A DNA stretch of 64,000 nucleotides from SMWD01 sp964629475 (GTDB taxonomy: Bacteria; Pseudomonadota; Gammaproteobacteria; Steroidobacterales; GCA-2729495): positions 1-64,000 of the forward strand of contig CAZVQW010000016.1 of the NCBI GenBank assembly GCA_964629475.1, in the 5' to 3' direction. Shown here one piece after another: positions 43,332-51,281 of this stretch (position 1 is its first letter; the number at the start of each line of letters is the position of its first letter). Below the pieces are notes generated by a model. It worked only from the letters and a program-made list of their open reading frames with translations, did no database searches and had not been told where the DNA came from. The position numbers and the translations under genes were made by a program.

Positions 43332-45637
43332 GTGCGGATACGGAAATCAAGTGGGATGGCAAGACGTATCCGTACGTTCCTTCGGATCCCCTTCACGTCG
43401 ATCCGACGATTACGTTTCACGATGCGATTGATCGGGACCTCGAACCCATTGCGTTCGAGGTAATCCGCTATGCGATGTGGAACATCAATGTAGAGCAGGG
43501 CAACACACTGCTACGTGTGTCCGGTTCTCCGATTGCTGCCTATGGGCATGATTTTAATCCCTGCCTGTTGGATGAAAAAGGAAACTTCGTTTTCTTCGGG
43601 CCGTTTCTGCAGTATCTGTCATCGGCGAGCGGGTCAGCAGTCAAATGGACGCTCGAATATCGATCTGCGAATCCGGGTATTCAGGACGGCGATATTTTTC
43701 TGACCAACGATCCATGGGTGGGCGCCACCCATCAGACAGATGTGTGTGTTTACGCCCCACTGTTCTGGGAGGGGCAGCTGTTCTGTTGGTTCGCCAACAC
43801 GCTTCACCAATGGGATGTGGGTGGCACCACACCCGGTTCCTTTAATCCCATATCTCAAGATGTCTTCTGGGAAGCAGGCTGCATTCCTCCAGTCAAGATT
43901 GTCGAGCAGGGCATCCTCCGCAAGGATCTGGAAGAGGAATATATTCGGCGATCGAGAATGCCTGAATTGGTCGCCCTCGATCTGCGAGCACAGATTACCG
44001 CCTGCAACGTCGCACGGGAACGCATGCAGCAGCTGATCGGCAAATATGGTCCGGAAGCCGTCAAGGGCACAATGAAAAAGCTGCAGGATAATTCGGAGAC
44101 AGCTTTCCTTAATCGGTTGGAAACCATTCCGGATGGTGTGTGGACCGAGCAATCCTGGATCGAGCTCAACCGCGCAGGGGATCGCAGCGTTTACCGGAAT
44201 GTATTACGACTGACCAAGTCGGGCAACAAGCTGATTTTCGATAACGAAGGCACTGATCCACAGATTGGTTCGATTAATTGCGCGAGCATTGCATGGAAAG
44301 GTGCAATCGCCTCGATGATTTCAGCGCAGATGTTGTTCGATCAGATGTTTGTTATCGAGGGAGCTTACCGACACATAGATTTCAAACCGGTGCCGGGCAC
44401 CATTACCTGTGCGACGTTTCCCGCCGGTGTGATAAATGCGCCACCGACTGTGCTATTGCAGACTATTGGTCTCGCCGGCCTGATCATATCGCGCATGCTG
44501 TATTGCTCTTCGGACGATGAGCTGCGCAAGGAAGTTCAGAGCTGCATGGGTAATTTAATGTACCCGATCGACGCGATGGCTGGGATCGACCAGCGAGGTC
44601 GGCCTTATGCATCGTTTCTGCTGGACCCGGTCGGTGCGGCCCTGGGCGCACTGTCCTGGAGAGATGGGGTAAATACCGGCGGCTGGCCGTGGGATCTGCA
44701 GAGCACCATGCCCAATGTAGAAGACAATGAACTCTTTTACCCGCTCCTCTACCTGTGGCGGAAGGAGATCCCGAATTCCGGGGGCAGCGGAAAATTCCGC
44801 GGCGGCAATAGTGCCGAGCTCGCTTTCGTGCTGAACGATACGGAATCCATGACGCATTACACCACCGGTGGGCACACGATCATTCCCGGCGCGGGTCTGT
44901 TTGGCGGAGACCCGACGTCGCGAACCAGATTCATGTTAATTAAAGATGCCAAGGTGCGGGAGACAGCCGCCGGCGACGCGCGAATGCCAGGCAGTCTGGA
45001 CGAGCTGGGTGGTGAGCGTTTGCATATCGCACCCAAAACCGGTGACGTGGTTCAGGGTGTCGATGACGTCTTCTCTCTGGCATGGACCTCGGCGTCAGGG
45101 TACGGCGATCCGCTGGAGCGGAATCCCGATCGGGTCGTGCGGGACATTGCCGATGCCAACATGACGGCGGCATGGGCCAGGGAAAGAACCGGAGTGTGTC
45201 TGAATGAACAGGGGGCCCTGGACCGTGAAAAAACCGACGATCTCAGAAGCAAGTTGGTTGCACAGCGGCTCGCTGCGGCGAACGACCGGCAGGCAGCCCT
45301 GGAAAGCAGGCCGGAAACTGTGAGCGACCGCGTGGTATCCGAGGGGCTGGCGCTGGTGGGAGCGGACGATGACGCGGTGTATGTCTGTCGAAAATGTCGA
45401 ACCGTTATTCAACGGGCAGATAAGAACTACAAATCGGGCTGTATCAAAAGGACGACTGCTGTTCAGGAAGTAGGTTTGGCGCCGATCGATCCCAGGTTAT
45501 TCATCGACGATAAAATGGTCTACCGGGAATATTTCTGCCCTGGCTGCGGCCTGCTCTTCCAGGGGGACTTTACCAGGATGGAGGATGCAGACATCTGGGA
45601 CATTCGGTTGTTCTCTACAACTGGTAATACCGGTTAA
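43328..45637 (+). CDS. Hydantoinase B family, acetone-carboxylase alpha-like subunit with fused zinc domain
   Basis: A 769-residue HyuB protein ('FEVIRYAMWNINVEQGNTLL', 'DGDIFLTNDPWVGATHQTDV', 'GDVVQGVDDVFSL'). After the HyuB body the last ~85 residues contain Cys687, Cys690, Cys705, Cys737 and Cys740, with 'YREYFCPGCGLLFQG', which resembles the separate gamma subunit of acetone carboxylase. The fusion is inferred from this motif. It overlaps hyuA by 4 bases. Together they probably carboxylate a ketone or enol using ATP and bicarbonate. Substrate unknown. Confidence 0.85.
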   Translation: MSADTEIKWDGKTYPYVPSDPLHVDPTITFHDAIDRDLEPIAFEVIRYAMWNINVEQGNTLLRVSGSPIAAYGHDFNPCLLDEKGNFVFFGPFLQYLSSASGSAVKWTLEYRSANPGIQDGDIFLTNDPWVGATHQTDVCVYAPLFWEGQLFCWFANTLHQWDVGGTTPGSFNPISQDVFWEAGCIPPVKIVEQGILRKDLEEEYIRRSRMPELVALDLRAQITACNVARERMQQLIGKYGPEAVKGTMKKLQDNSETAFLNRLETIPDGVWTEQSWIELNRAGDRSVYRNVLRLTKSGNKLIFDNEGTDPQIGSINCASIAWKGAIASMISAQMLFDQMFVIEGAYRHIDFKPVPGTITCATFPAGVINAPPTVLLQTIGLAGLIISRMLYCSSDDELRKEVQSCMGNLMYPIDAMAGIDQRGRPYASFLLDPVGAALGALSWRDGVNTGGWPWDLQSTMPNVEDNELFYPLLYLWRKEIPNSGGSGKFRGGNSAELAFVLNDTESMTHYTTGGHTIIPGAGLFGGDPTSRTRFMLIKDAKVRETAAGDARMPGSLDELGGERLHIAPKTGDVVQGVDDVFSLAWTSASGYGDPLERNPDRVVRDIADANMTAAWARERTGVCLNEQGALDREKTDDLRSKLVAQRLAAANDRQAALESRPETVSDRVVSEGLALVGADDDAVYVCRKCRTVIQRADKNYKSGCIKRTTAVQEVGLAPIDPRLFIDDKMVYREYFCPGCGLLFQGDFTRMEDADIWDIRLFSTTGNTG

Positions 45638-45646
45638 GGTGATGAG

Positions 45647-46624
45647 GTGACGGTAATGAATGAACCTCTGCACCATGATCTGGCTCCGGAAAGTGACGAT
45701 CTGCATGTTGCCGGCACGGAGCCATGGTGGCGCGAGGCCTGGTATTTCGAATTCTACGACCAGCAAGCGCAATTGCAGTTCCAGGCCTACCAGGGAGTGT
45801 TCCCTAACGCCGCCAGTGGCGATCTGAATGCCGCCTTTTTTCACCGGGGGCAACTGCTGCACCAGGTTTCCAAAACGGACTTCCACGTGCCCGCGGAGCC
45901 GCGGGAAGAACACCTGTGTTTCGGCCCAATGCGACTCGAGTTGCTCAAGCCGCTGAACCAATGGCGTCTGCAGTACGATTCTGCAGAGGTTCACGCAGAT
46001 CTTCTGTTTACCGCCGTCCATCCACCCTTCAGCTGGGCGGCCGCGCAATTGTGGCTTGAGACCAGCAGTGACCCGGATCTGAGCAGCCATCATTTCGATC
46101 AGCTGGGGCGTTACACGGGCAGTGTGTGGATCGAAGGTCAGCAACTCGCCATCAATGCACTCGGGTTCCGCGACCGAATGTGGGGTTGGGGCGGTCGCAA
46201 GCACTGGCAGAGTTACCTCATCCTGTGGTCGGCTTTTAACGAGGATTGCGTCGCCAACCTGGCCATACAGCGATTTGACGACGGCCGCCAGGCATTATGT
46301 GGTTACCTGCACCGTAACGGGACGTCCAGCCTGCTACAGCAGGCGTGGGTGGACGTCGACTGGGACCCGCATCGTTGGAAGACTATCGCCGGTATCGATG
46401 CCACTGTGGAGGACGCGCTCGGGCGCCAGTTCCAATTCACCGGACAGCCTCGGGGAATCGTCGATACCTCTCACCGTTGGGCCCATCGCAGCGATCACAT
46501 GTTGTTCAGTGTCGGGGAGTATCGTTGCGGTGATCTGACGGGTCACGGCGTCATGAACTGGGCGTTCTCGCGTGAGGCAGAGCGTCCGAGTCGGCTTGAG
46601 GCTCGGCTCGAGCCGGAAGGGTAG
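45647..46624 (+). CDS. DUF7064/DUF7065-type (AttH/CrtC-like lipocalin fold) protein, copy 1
   Basis: 325 residues from GTG 45647; the ATG at 45656 is an equally good start. Features are 'WREAWYFEFYD' near the N-terminus, 'RYTGSVWIEGQQLAINALGF' and the family hallmark 'FRDRMWGWGGRK'. The fold is related to hydroxyneurosporene synthase/AttH, beta-sandwich proteins that bind hydrophobic or terpenoid ligands; no enzymatic function is established for this branch. It is paralogous to the protein at 50300-51229, both in this cluster. Possible role: substrate binding or hydration. Confidence 0.72.
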   Translation: MTVMNEPLHHDLAPESDDLHVAGTEPWWREAWYFEFYDQQAQLQFQAYQGVFPNAASGDLNAAFFHRGQLLHQVSKTDFHVPAEPREEHLCFGPMRLELLKPLNQWRLQYDSAEVHADLLFTAVHPPFSWAAAQLWLETSSDPDLSSHHFDQLGRYTGSVWIEGQQLAINALGFRDRMWGWGGRKHWQSYLILWSAFNEDCVANLAIQRFDDGRQALCGYLHRNGTSSLLQQAWVDVDWDPHRWKTIAGIDATVEDALGRQFQFTGQPRGIVDTSHRWAHRSDHMLFSVGEYRCGDLTGHGVMNWAFSREAERPSRLEARLEPEG

Positions 46625-46633
46625 CGGCGGGGA

Positions 46634-47824
46634 ATGGTTGCGCAGCGACACGATCCTGCCAGTGCAGCGGCAGCGCGTACTGCCGAGGTGAATCGATTCA
46701 TACATACCTTCGGCGAGAGTGTGAAGCATTTCTTTCGTGACCAGCAACGTTCTGCCATGACCTCGCCGTTGTTTAACCTTCCGGGACGTCTTGTTCTGGG
46801 TAGCCATTGCTACTATGAACATCTTCCAGAGTTATTGGCCGAGATTCGCCGGCACGCGAGCGCAGAAACGATCGGCCGGCGGATGAAGGGCTTGTGCGCG
46901 CGGCCCAACTACGTTCACCTGAATTCGCTGGCGCTGGGTTACCTGGTGGGGCGTGAGCAGGCCCGGCTCGGTGGAGTGACGGTGGACGATGATCCGGAAA
47001 CGGTCGCGGCGGTGCTCGAATTCTGGGCAGGTGTGTGTCGCAGCTACAGAAACGACGGCCTGTTGTTGCCTGACGAGACAGAATTCACGTTGCCCATTCT
47101 GCCCGCACAAACAGTCAGTGATCTCGACGCATGCTTGCGTAGCGATCTCCCGGAGGAACTGCAGCGGCAGATGCACCGGATGGTCGCGACCATCGAGCTC
47201 TACACCTTTATTCTTCACGGGGAAGCGCGTGTCGGAGTTTTTCACCACGGGCCCTATCCGGTTGACGGCGGAGATACCATCGTCGTGAAAGAACTGGTGG
47301 GATTGCGCGAGGATTTCTATCCGTGGGCACGTCTGGATACACGCTTACCGTATGATCACCTCATTAGTGTGATGCGCCTGCGCGATGTGCAGTCCAGGAT
47401 CGTGCTGTTTGGTACTCTGACTACGGAGCCGAAGGACTACCGGCAGCACATCGTTGCCGAACAGATATTCACGGTGAACGCTGGAGCATTTCACCTGTTG
47501 CCGGCCGAGGAAATTCTCACATTGACCTCGGTCGCCGCCGATGCCCAACTGGCGCTTTATCGCCGCGCTATTGAATGGGATGATCGATACCGGATCGAGT
47601 ACGGCGCAGATCTGTACGGCTGTCTGCTCAAGAGCTTCGCGGACCTGCTCGATTTTGGCGCTGAGTTCGGCGACACAATTCGCACCCGCTTCGCCGAATC
47701 CGTTCGGCGACATCTGGATGATCTGCATAGCGGGCGTGAACAGCCCTGGGTGCTGGAGCATATCGCGAAGACCGAGGGACCCATCTTCTCGCCCCTGTCC
47801 GGCATCGAAGGACGTGAGTTGTGA
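46634..47824 (+). CDS. Conserved protein of unknown family (orphan paralogue X1)
   Basis: 396 residues; I do not recognise a family. It is soluble, with no signal peptide or membrane segment. A helical N-terminal half holds 'IGRRMKGLCARPNYVHLNSL'; a second half has a beta-rich centre ('ELYTFILHGEARVGVFHHGP', 'VVKELVGLREDFYPWA') and a helical end. It is paralogous to the next gene over its full length: 'FRSDGLLLPDE'-like segment (here 'YRNDGLLLPDE'), 'RMVATIELYTFILHGE', 'GPYPVDGG'. GTG/ATG choice is uncertain (46634 used). The stop overlaps X2's start. Its position before the PEP-synthase-like genes suggests a shared reaction, possibly as acceptor-binding subunit. Confidence 0.7.
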   Translation: MVAQRHDPASAAAARTAEVNRFIHTFGESVKHFFRDQQRSAMTSPLFNLPGRLVLGSHCYYEHLPELLAEIRRHASAETIGRRMKGLCARPNYVHLNSLALGYLVGREQARLGGVTVDDDPETVAAVLEFWAGVCRSYRNDGLLLPDETEFTLPILPAQTVSDLDACLRSDLPEELQRQMHRMVATIELYTFILHGEARVGVFHHGPYPVDGGDTIVVKELVGLREDFYPWARLDTRLPYDHLISVMRLRDVQSRIVLFGTLTTEPKDYRQHIVAEQIFTVNAGAFHLLPAEEILTLTSVAADAQLALYRRAIEWDDRYRIEYGADLYGCLLKSFADLLDFGAEFGDTIRTRFAESVRRHLDDLHSGREQPWVLEHIAKTEGPIFSPLSGIEGREL

Positions 47825-48990
47825 ACACGCTGTCGCTGGATGAATTGAATGACTACGTGAGGCATTTTGGTGCCAGTCAGAAAGCCTTCATGCGCTCTGA
47901 GAATCGCGCACTGTTGCGCTCCGTGCTCTTTGATGTACCACGGCGTTCGTCTTTGGGCTGGCATTGTTTATACGACCGCGCGCCGGCGATGCTTCGCCGC
48001 CTCGTGCAGGAACGATCAGCGGAGGAAATCGGTCGGCAGATGCGGCGCTTGTGTTCGCGACCCTACTACCTGCAGCTCTCCATTCTCATGTGCAGCTACT
48101 TCGGCGCGCGTCAGCAGCTCCTGCTGGACCACGGTCTGGGCCCGGGGCAGTCATTCGCCGGGGAAAAAATGGATGACGCGCTGTTCATGGTGGATTTCTG
48201 GCGGCGAGTCACCCGGGCTTACCGCAGCGATGGTCTGCTGTTTCCCGACGAGGCCGGCGATACCCAACCGGTGCTTCCATTGGACACGGTTGTGCAGCTG
48301 AATGAGCAACTCGACTCGACGACCCGTGATGTGCACCAGCGGCTCCGCCGAATGGCCGCCACGTTAGAACTTTATGTGTTCATCCTCCATGGTGAGCAGC
48401 GGGACGGGCTTTTTGCCCATGGTCCATACGACGTTGGCGGCGGATGTCAGCTTGTGGTTCAGGAGTTTACGGATCTGCAGAATGACTTTCTGCCGTGGGC
48501 TGCAACGAAGGTACGGAATCCATATCCGCACCTGGCATTGGTGAGACGTACGAAAGGTGTGCAGGGACGTTTCGACCTTTTCGGCGGCGTGCTTTGGGAT
48601 ACGCCCGACCTCGGACCCCATGTCGAGGCGGAGGGTTTGTTTACACGAACGGCGGATGAGGCCATCGTGTCAGTGCCTCTAAATGAGCTGGAGCAGATTG
48701 AATCCTGCGCCGCCGCTTCCCAGAACGAGTTGTTCCTGAAGGCGGCTGAGTGGTCACCGCGCTTCAAAGCCGAATATGGCGTACACCTGTTCGCCAATCA
48801 CTTGCGCGCTTTCTTCGAGCTGTGTTCGCCCGGCGGGGAATGGGATGAGTACCTTCGCAGTGAATTCGAGGCCTCGGCCACTCAAATTCTGGATTCGCTT
48901 CTGGAAGACGATGAACCGCCGTCCATCTGGAAGTTCATGGCGACGACACAGGGTGACTTCTTCTGGCCGATTGTCGGGTCGGCAGTGTGA
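47821..48990 (+). CDS. Conserved protein of unknown family (orphan paralogue X2)
   Basis: 389 residues, starting at the GTG that overlaps X1's stop (GTGA). Shared segments with X1 include 'IGRQMRRLCSRPYYLQLSIL', 'YRSDGLLFPDE', 'RMAATLELYVFILHGE', 'GPYDVGGG' and 'LPWAATKVRNPYPHL'. No ATP-grasp motif, nucleotide loop or metal-binding cluster is visible. Tandem coupling of two divergent paralogues suggests a heterodimer. Function unknown. Confidence 0.7.
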   Translation: MNTLSLDELNDYVRHFGASQKAFMRSENRALLRSVLFDVPRRSSLGWHCLYDRAPAMLRRLVQERSAEEIGRQMRRLCSRPYYLQLSILMCSYFGARQQLLLDHGLGPGQSFAGEKMDDALFMVDFWRRVTRAYRSDGLLFPDEAGDTQPVLPLDTVVQLNEQLDSTTRDVHQRLRRMAATLELYVFILHGEQRDGLFAHGPYDVGGGCQLVVQEFTDLQNDFLPWAATKVRNPYPHLALVRRTKGVQGRFDLFGGVLWDTPDLGPHVEAEGLFTRTADEAIVSVPLNELEQIESCAAASQNELFLKAAEWSPRFKAEYGVHLFANHLRAFFELCSPGGEWDEYLRSEFEASATQILDSLLEDDEPPSIWKFMATTQGDFFWPIVGSAV

Positions 48991-49024
48991 AGTGTATGCG
49001 AGAACTACTGGAGGAGTCGGTACG

Positions 49025-49363
49025 ATGCTGAGAGTTGGGCAGGGTAATTTAACTTCGGGCAACGGTTGCCGGGGCACACTCCGGGTCGTGGAGAGCGTGG
49101 CGGATGTGCTTGGTCTGCTGAAAGATGACGTGTCCGATGTCGTTCTCTTCACGCCGACGGCGTCAGCCACAATAATGACGCCGCTGTTCCCGCGAATCAA
49201 AGGTTTGGTTTGCACCACCGGCGGCGAGACATCGCACGTGGCGATCGTGGCGCGTGAGTTTAATCTTCCCTGCATCATGGGTAGCGAGATTGACTATGAC
49301 GGCGAGCTCGATGGCTGCATCGTGAATTTCAATCAGCAGGGCGAGATCTTCTTTGAGGTCTGA
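49025..49363 (+). CDS. Stand-alone PEP-utilising enzyme phosphohistidine (swivel) domain
   Basis: 112 residues from ATG 49025; a longer open frame upstream overlaps X2 and lacks features. 'GLVCTTGGETSHVAIVAREF' (His71) is the phosphohistidine signature of PEP synthase, PPDK and PTS enzyme I mobile domains, with 'NLPCIMG' after it as in PEP synthase. In those enzymes this domain carries phosphate between an ATP-grasp domain and a PEP-binding barrel. Here it is a separate protein, its stop overlapping the start of the barrel gene by one base. No ATP-grasp gene is nearby. Confidence 0.85.
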   Translation: MLRVGQGNLTSGNGCRGTLRVVESVADVLGLLKDDVSDVVLFTPTASATIMTPLFPRIKGLVCTTGGETSHVAIVAREFNLPCIMGSEIDYDGELDGCIVNFNQQGEIFFEV

Positions 49364-50289
49364 TGGAACGCGCGGCTATAAAAACGCAGGTGCTGCTTAA
49401 CCTGAGCTTTCCGGAACTCGCGGGTCGCTATGCGCAATTGCCTTGCGATGGAGTGGGACTCATGCGGGCTGAATTTCTGGCCCTGTCGATGGGGGTCCAC
49501 CCGCGGAAGTTGATTGCAGATGGTGGTGCGGAGCGCTTCATCGGGTTCTTTGCGAAGCAGGTGGCGCAGGTGGCGCAGGCGTTTGCGCCGCGCCCGGTGC
49601 TGTACCGGACATTGGACCTGAAATCGAATGAGTATGCCGGTCTGGAGGGTGGCTCAGACTACGAAGATACGGAAGAGAATCCGATGTTGGGCTTCCGTGG
49701 CTGTAGCCGGTACCTGGCGGACCCTGAGAGTTTTCGCCTCGAGTTACGCGCCGTGAAACGCGTGATCGATTCCGGTTTGCGAAACGTCAACATCATGATG
49801 CCGTTCGTTCGTTTTCCCCGTGAGCTTGTGCAGTGTCGGGAGTGGGTGCACGAGGAAGGGCTGTTCGATGACCCGAATTTCGAACTGTGGATGATGGCCG
49901 AAGTGCCGTCCAATGTGCTGCAGATCGATGATTTCCTGCCCCATGTGTCTGGCGTGTCCATCGGCTCCAATGACCTGACCCAGCTCATCCTCGGTATCGA
50001 TCGTGACAGTCACCGGCTTGCTGACCGGTTCGATGTACAGGATTCTGCGGTGCTGGCGGCGATTGCTCGAATTGCGCGGGCTTGTCGGGCTAACAACCTG
50101 CCAGTGTCGATCTGTGGCAGTGCCCCGTCGAGCAATCCAGCGCTCATTCGGAGACTCATCGAGTTCGGCCTCACCAGCATTTCGGTGTCGGCCGAAGCGT
50201 TCGAATCGACGGTGCAGGAGGTTGCAAAGGTCGAGGCCGAGCTGAGCCTCGTCGATGAGCGGGGGCCCGGCGCTGTGACAGATTCGTGA
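49363..50289 (+). CDS. Stand-alone PEP synthase C-terminal (PEP-binding TIM-barrel) domain
   Basis: 308 residues closely matching the C-terminal third of PEP synthase: 'CDGVGLMRAEF', 'YRTLDLKSNEYAGLEGG', 'EENPMLGFRG', 'NIMMPFVRFPREL', 'SIGSNDLTQLILGIDRDS' (about 199-216) and the catalytic Cys251 in 'VSICGSAPSSNP'. Catalytic residues for PEP/pyruvate phosphotransfer appear intact. It begins on the last base of the swivel-domain gene, so the two are made together. The pair resembles a split enzyme-I or PEP synthase without ATP-grasp: PEP may phosphorylate His71, which then passes phosphate to an unknown acceptor. Confidence 0.87.
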   Translation: MERAAIKTQVLLNLSFPELAGRYAQLPCDGVGLMRAEFLALSMGVHPRKLIADGGAERFIGFFAKQVAQVAQAFAPRPVLYRTLDLKSNEYAGLEGGSDYEDTEENPMLGFRGCSRYLADPESFRLELRAVKRVIDSGLRNVNIMMPFVRFPRELVQCREWVHEEGLFDDPNFELWMMAEVPSNVLQIDDFLPHVSGVSIGSNDLTQLILGIDRDSHRLADRFDVQDSAVLAAIARIARACRANNLPVSICGSAPSSNPALIRRLIEFGLTSISVSAEAFESTVQEVAKVEAELSLVDERGPGAVTDS

Positions 50290-50299
50290 GGGTACCGTG

Positions 50300-51229
50300 A
50301 TGTCTTTATTGATGCGTCAGGACGATTCTATCCACGTAATTGGCGACGAGCCTAACTGGCGGGAGGCGTTTTACTTCGATTTCTTTGATCCGGAAACGCG
50401 ATTGTCCGGGTTCGGCTACTCCGGGGTTCACCCCAACCAGGAGATCGGTGACGTGATCTTCGCGCTGTGGAAAGATGACGTCTTGCTGGCCCGCTTTACG
50501 CGCTGGGATTTCAACATTCCCAGAGACATCGGGGAGGAGCGGCTGGATTTCGGGCCGTTGGGCTTTTATTCGGTCAAGCCTTTTCAGACCTGGGGCATTT
50601 TTTTCGATGACGGCTTCTGCCAGCTCGATCTGACCTTCGAGGCGATACACAGGCCGTACTTCTGGGCGGACTCGGCAACTGCCCTCGCAGAGACGAACAG
50701 CCATCACTACGAACAGCAGGGTCGTTACACAGGCAAAGTTCGGGTAGCTGGCACGCAATACGAGGTCAACGGCGTTGGGGTGCGCGACCACGCCTGGGGT
50801 TGGGGTGCGCGCGCCGGAATCAAGGGTTGGCTGTGGGCGTCGGCGCAGTTCAGCACAGATTTTGCGTTTAATACTTTTCAGGTCGCCCTCGGTAATGATC
50901 GGAACATTCTGTACGGCTACCTGTACCGGGGTCAGGATAATCTGTTCCTGCGGCGCTCGCGACTGGTCGCACAATATGCACAGCCGGGACAAGCACCGAC
51001 GGCATTTCGCGCGGAGTTGGAAACACGTTCCGGTGAAAAACTTTCCGCCTCGGCGCGCATCCTCAACGCATTCAACATCTCGCACCAGGAGCGGAACAAG
51101 CAGGGCTATCATTATTTCTGCGCCACCGAGTACCTCTGTGACGGGCAAACCGGCTACGGCCATGCGAATTTCCACTGGCGCACCAACGCTCACCGCCCTG
51201 GTGACTGGACAGTGGCCGAGACGCAATGA
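50300..51229 (+). CDS. DUF7064/DUF7065-type (AttH/CrtC-like) protein, copy 2
   Basis: 309 residues from ATG 50300 (a GTG one codon upstream is possible; GAGGG precedes both). Paralogue of 45647-46624: 'NWREAFYFDFFD', 'QQGRYTGKVRVAGTQYEVNG' and 'GVRDHAWGWGAR'. Two related copies flanking the X1-X2-PEP genes suggest the cluster needs two versions, for two ligands or as a heterodimer. Function unknown; hydrophobic ligand handling is inferred from the fold. Confidence 0.72.
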   Translation: MSLLMRQDDSIHVIGDEPNWREAFYFDFFDPETRLSGFGYSGVHPNQEIGDVIFALWKDDVLLARFTRWDFNIPRDIGEERLDFGPLGFYSVKPFQTWGIFFDDGFCQLDLTFEAIHRPYFWADSATALAETNSHHYEQQGRYTGKVRVAGTQYEVNGVGVRDHAWGWGARAGIKGWLWASAQFSTDFAFNTFQVALGNDRNILYGYLYRGQDNLFLRRSRLVAQYAQPGQAPTAFRAELETRSGEKLSASARILNAFNISHQERNKQGYHYFCATEYLCDGQTGYGHANFHWRTNAHRPGDWTVAETQ

Positions 51230-51281
51230 AACACCCACACGAGCATTGTTCCCTGATGATCGGTAACCGAGGGGCGGCACC

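Noticed and set aside
46634..48990. X1/X2 as hidden ATP-grasp (PPDK_N) subunits of the split PEP synthase
   Set aside because: None of the recognisable PPDK_N segments (glycine-rich start, R-S-S-A-T-type strand, ATP-binding Glu/Arg set) could be found by eye; kept only as a hypothesis for structure prediction.
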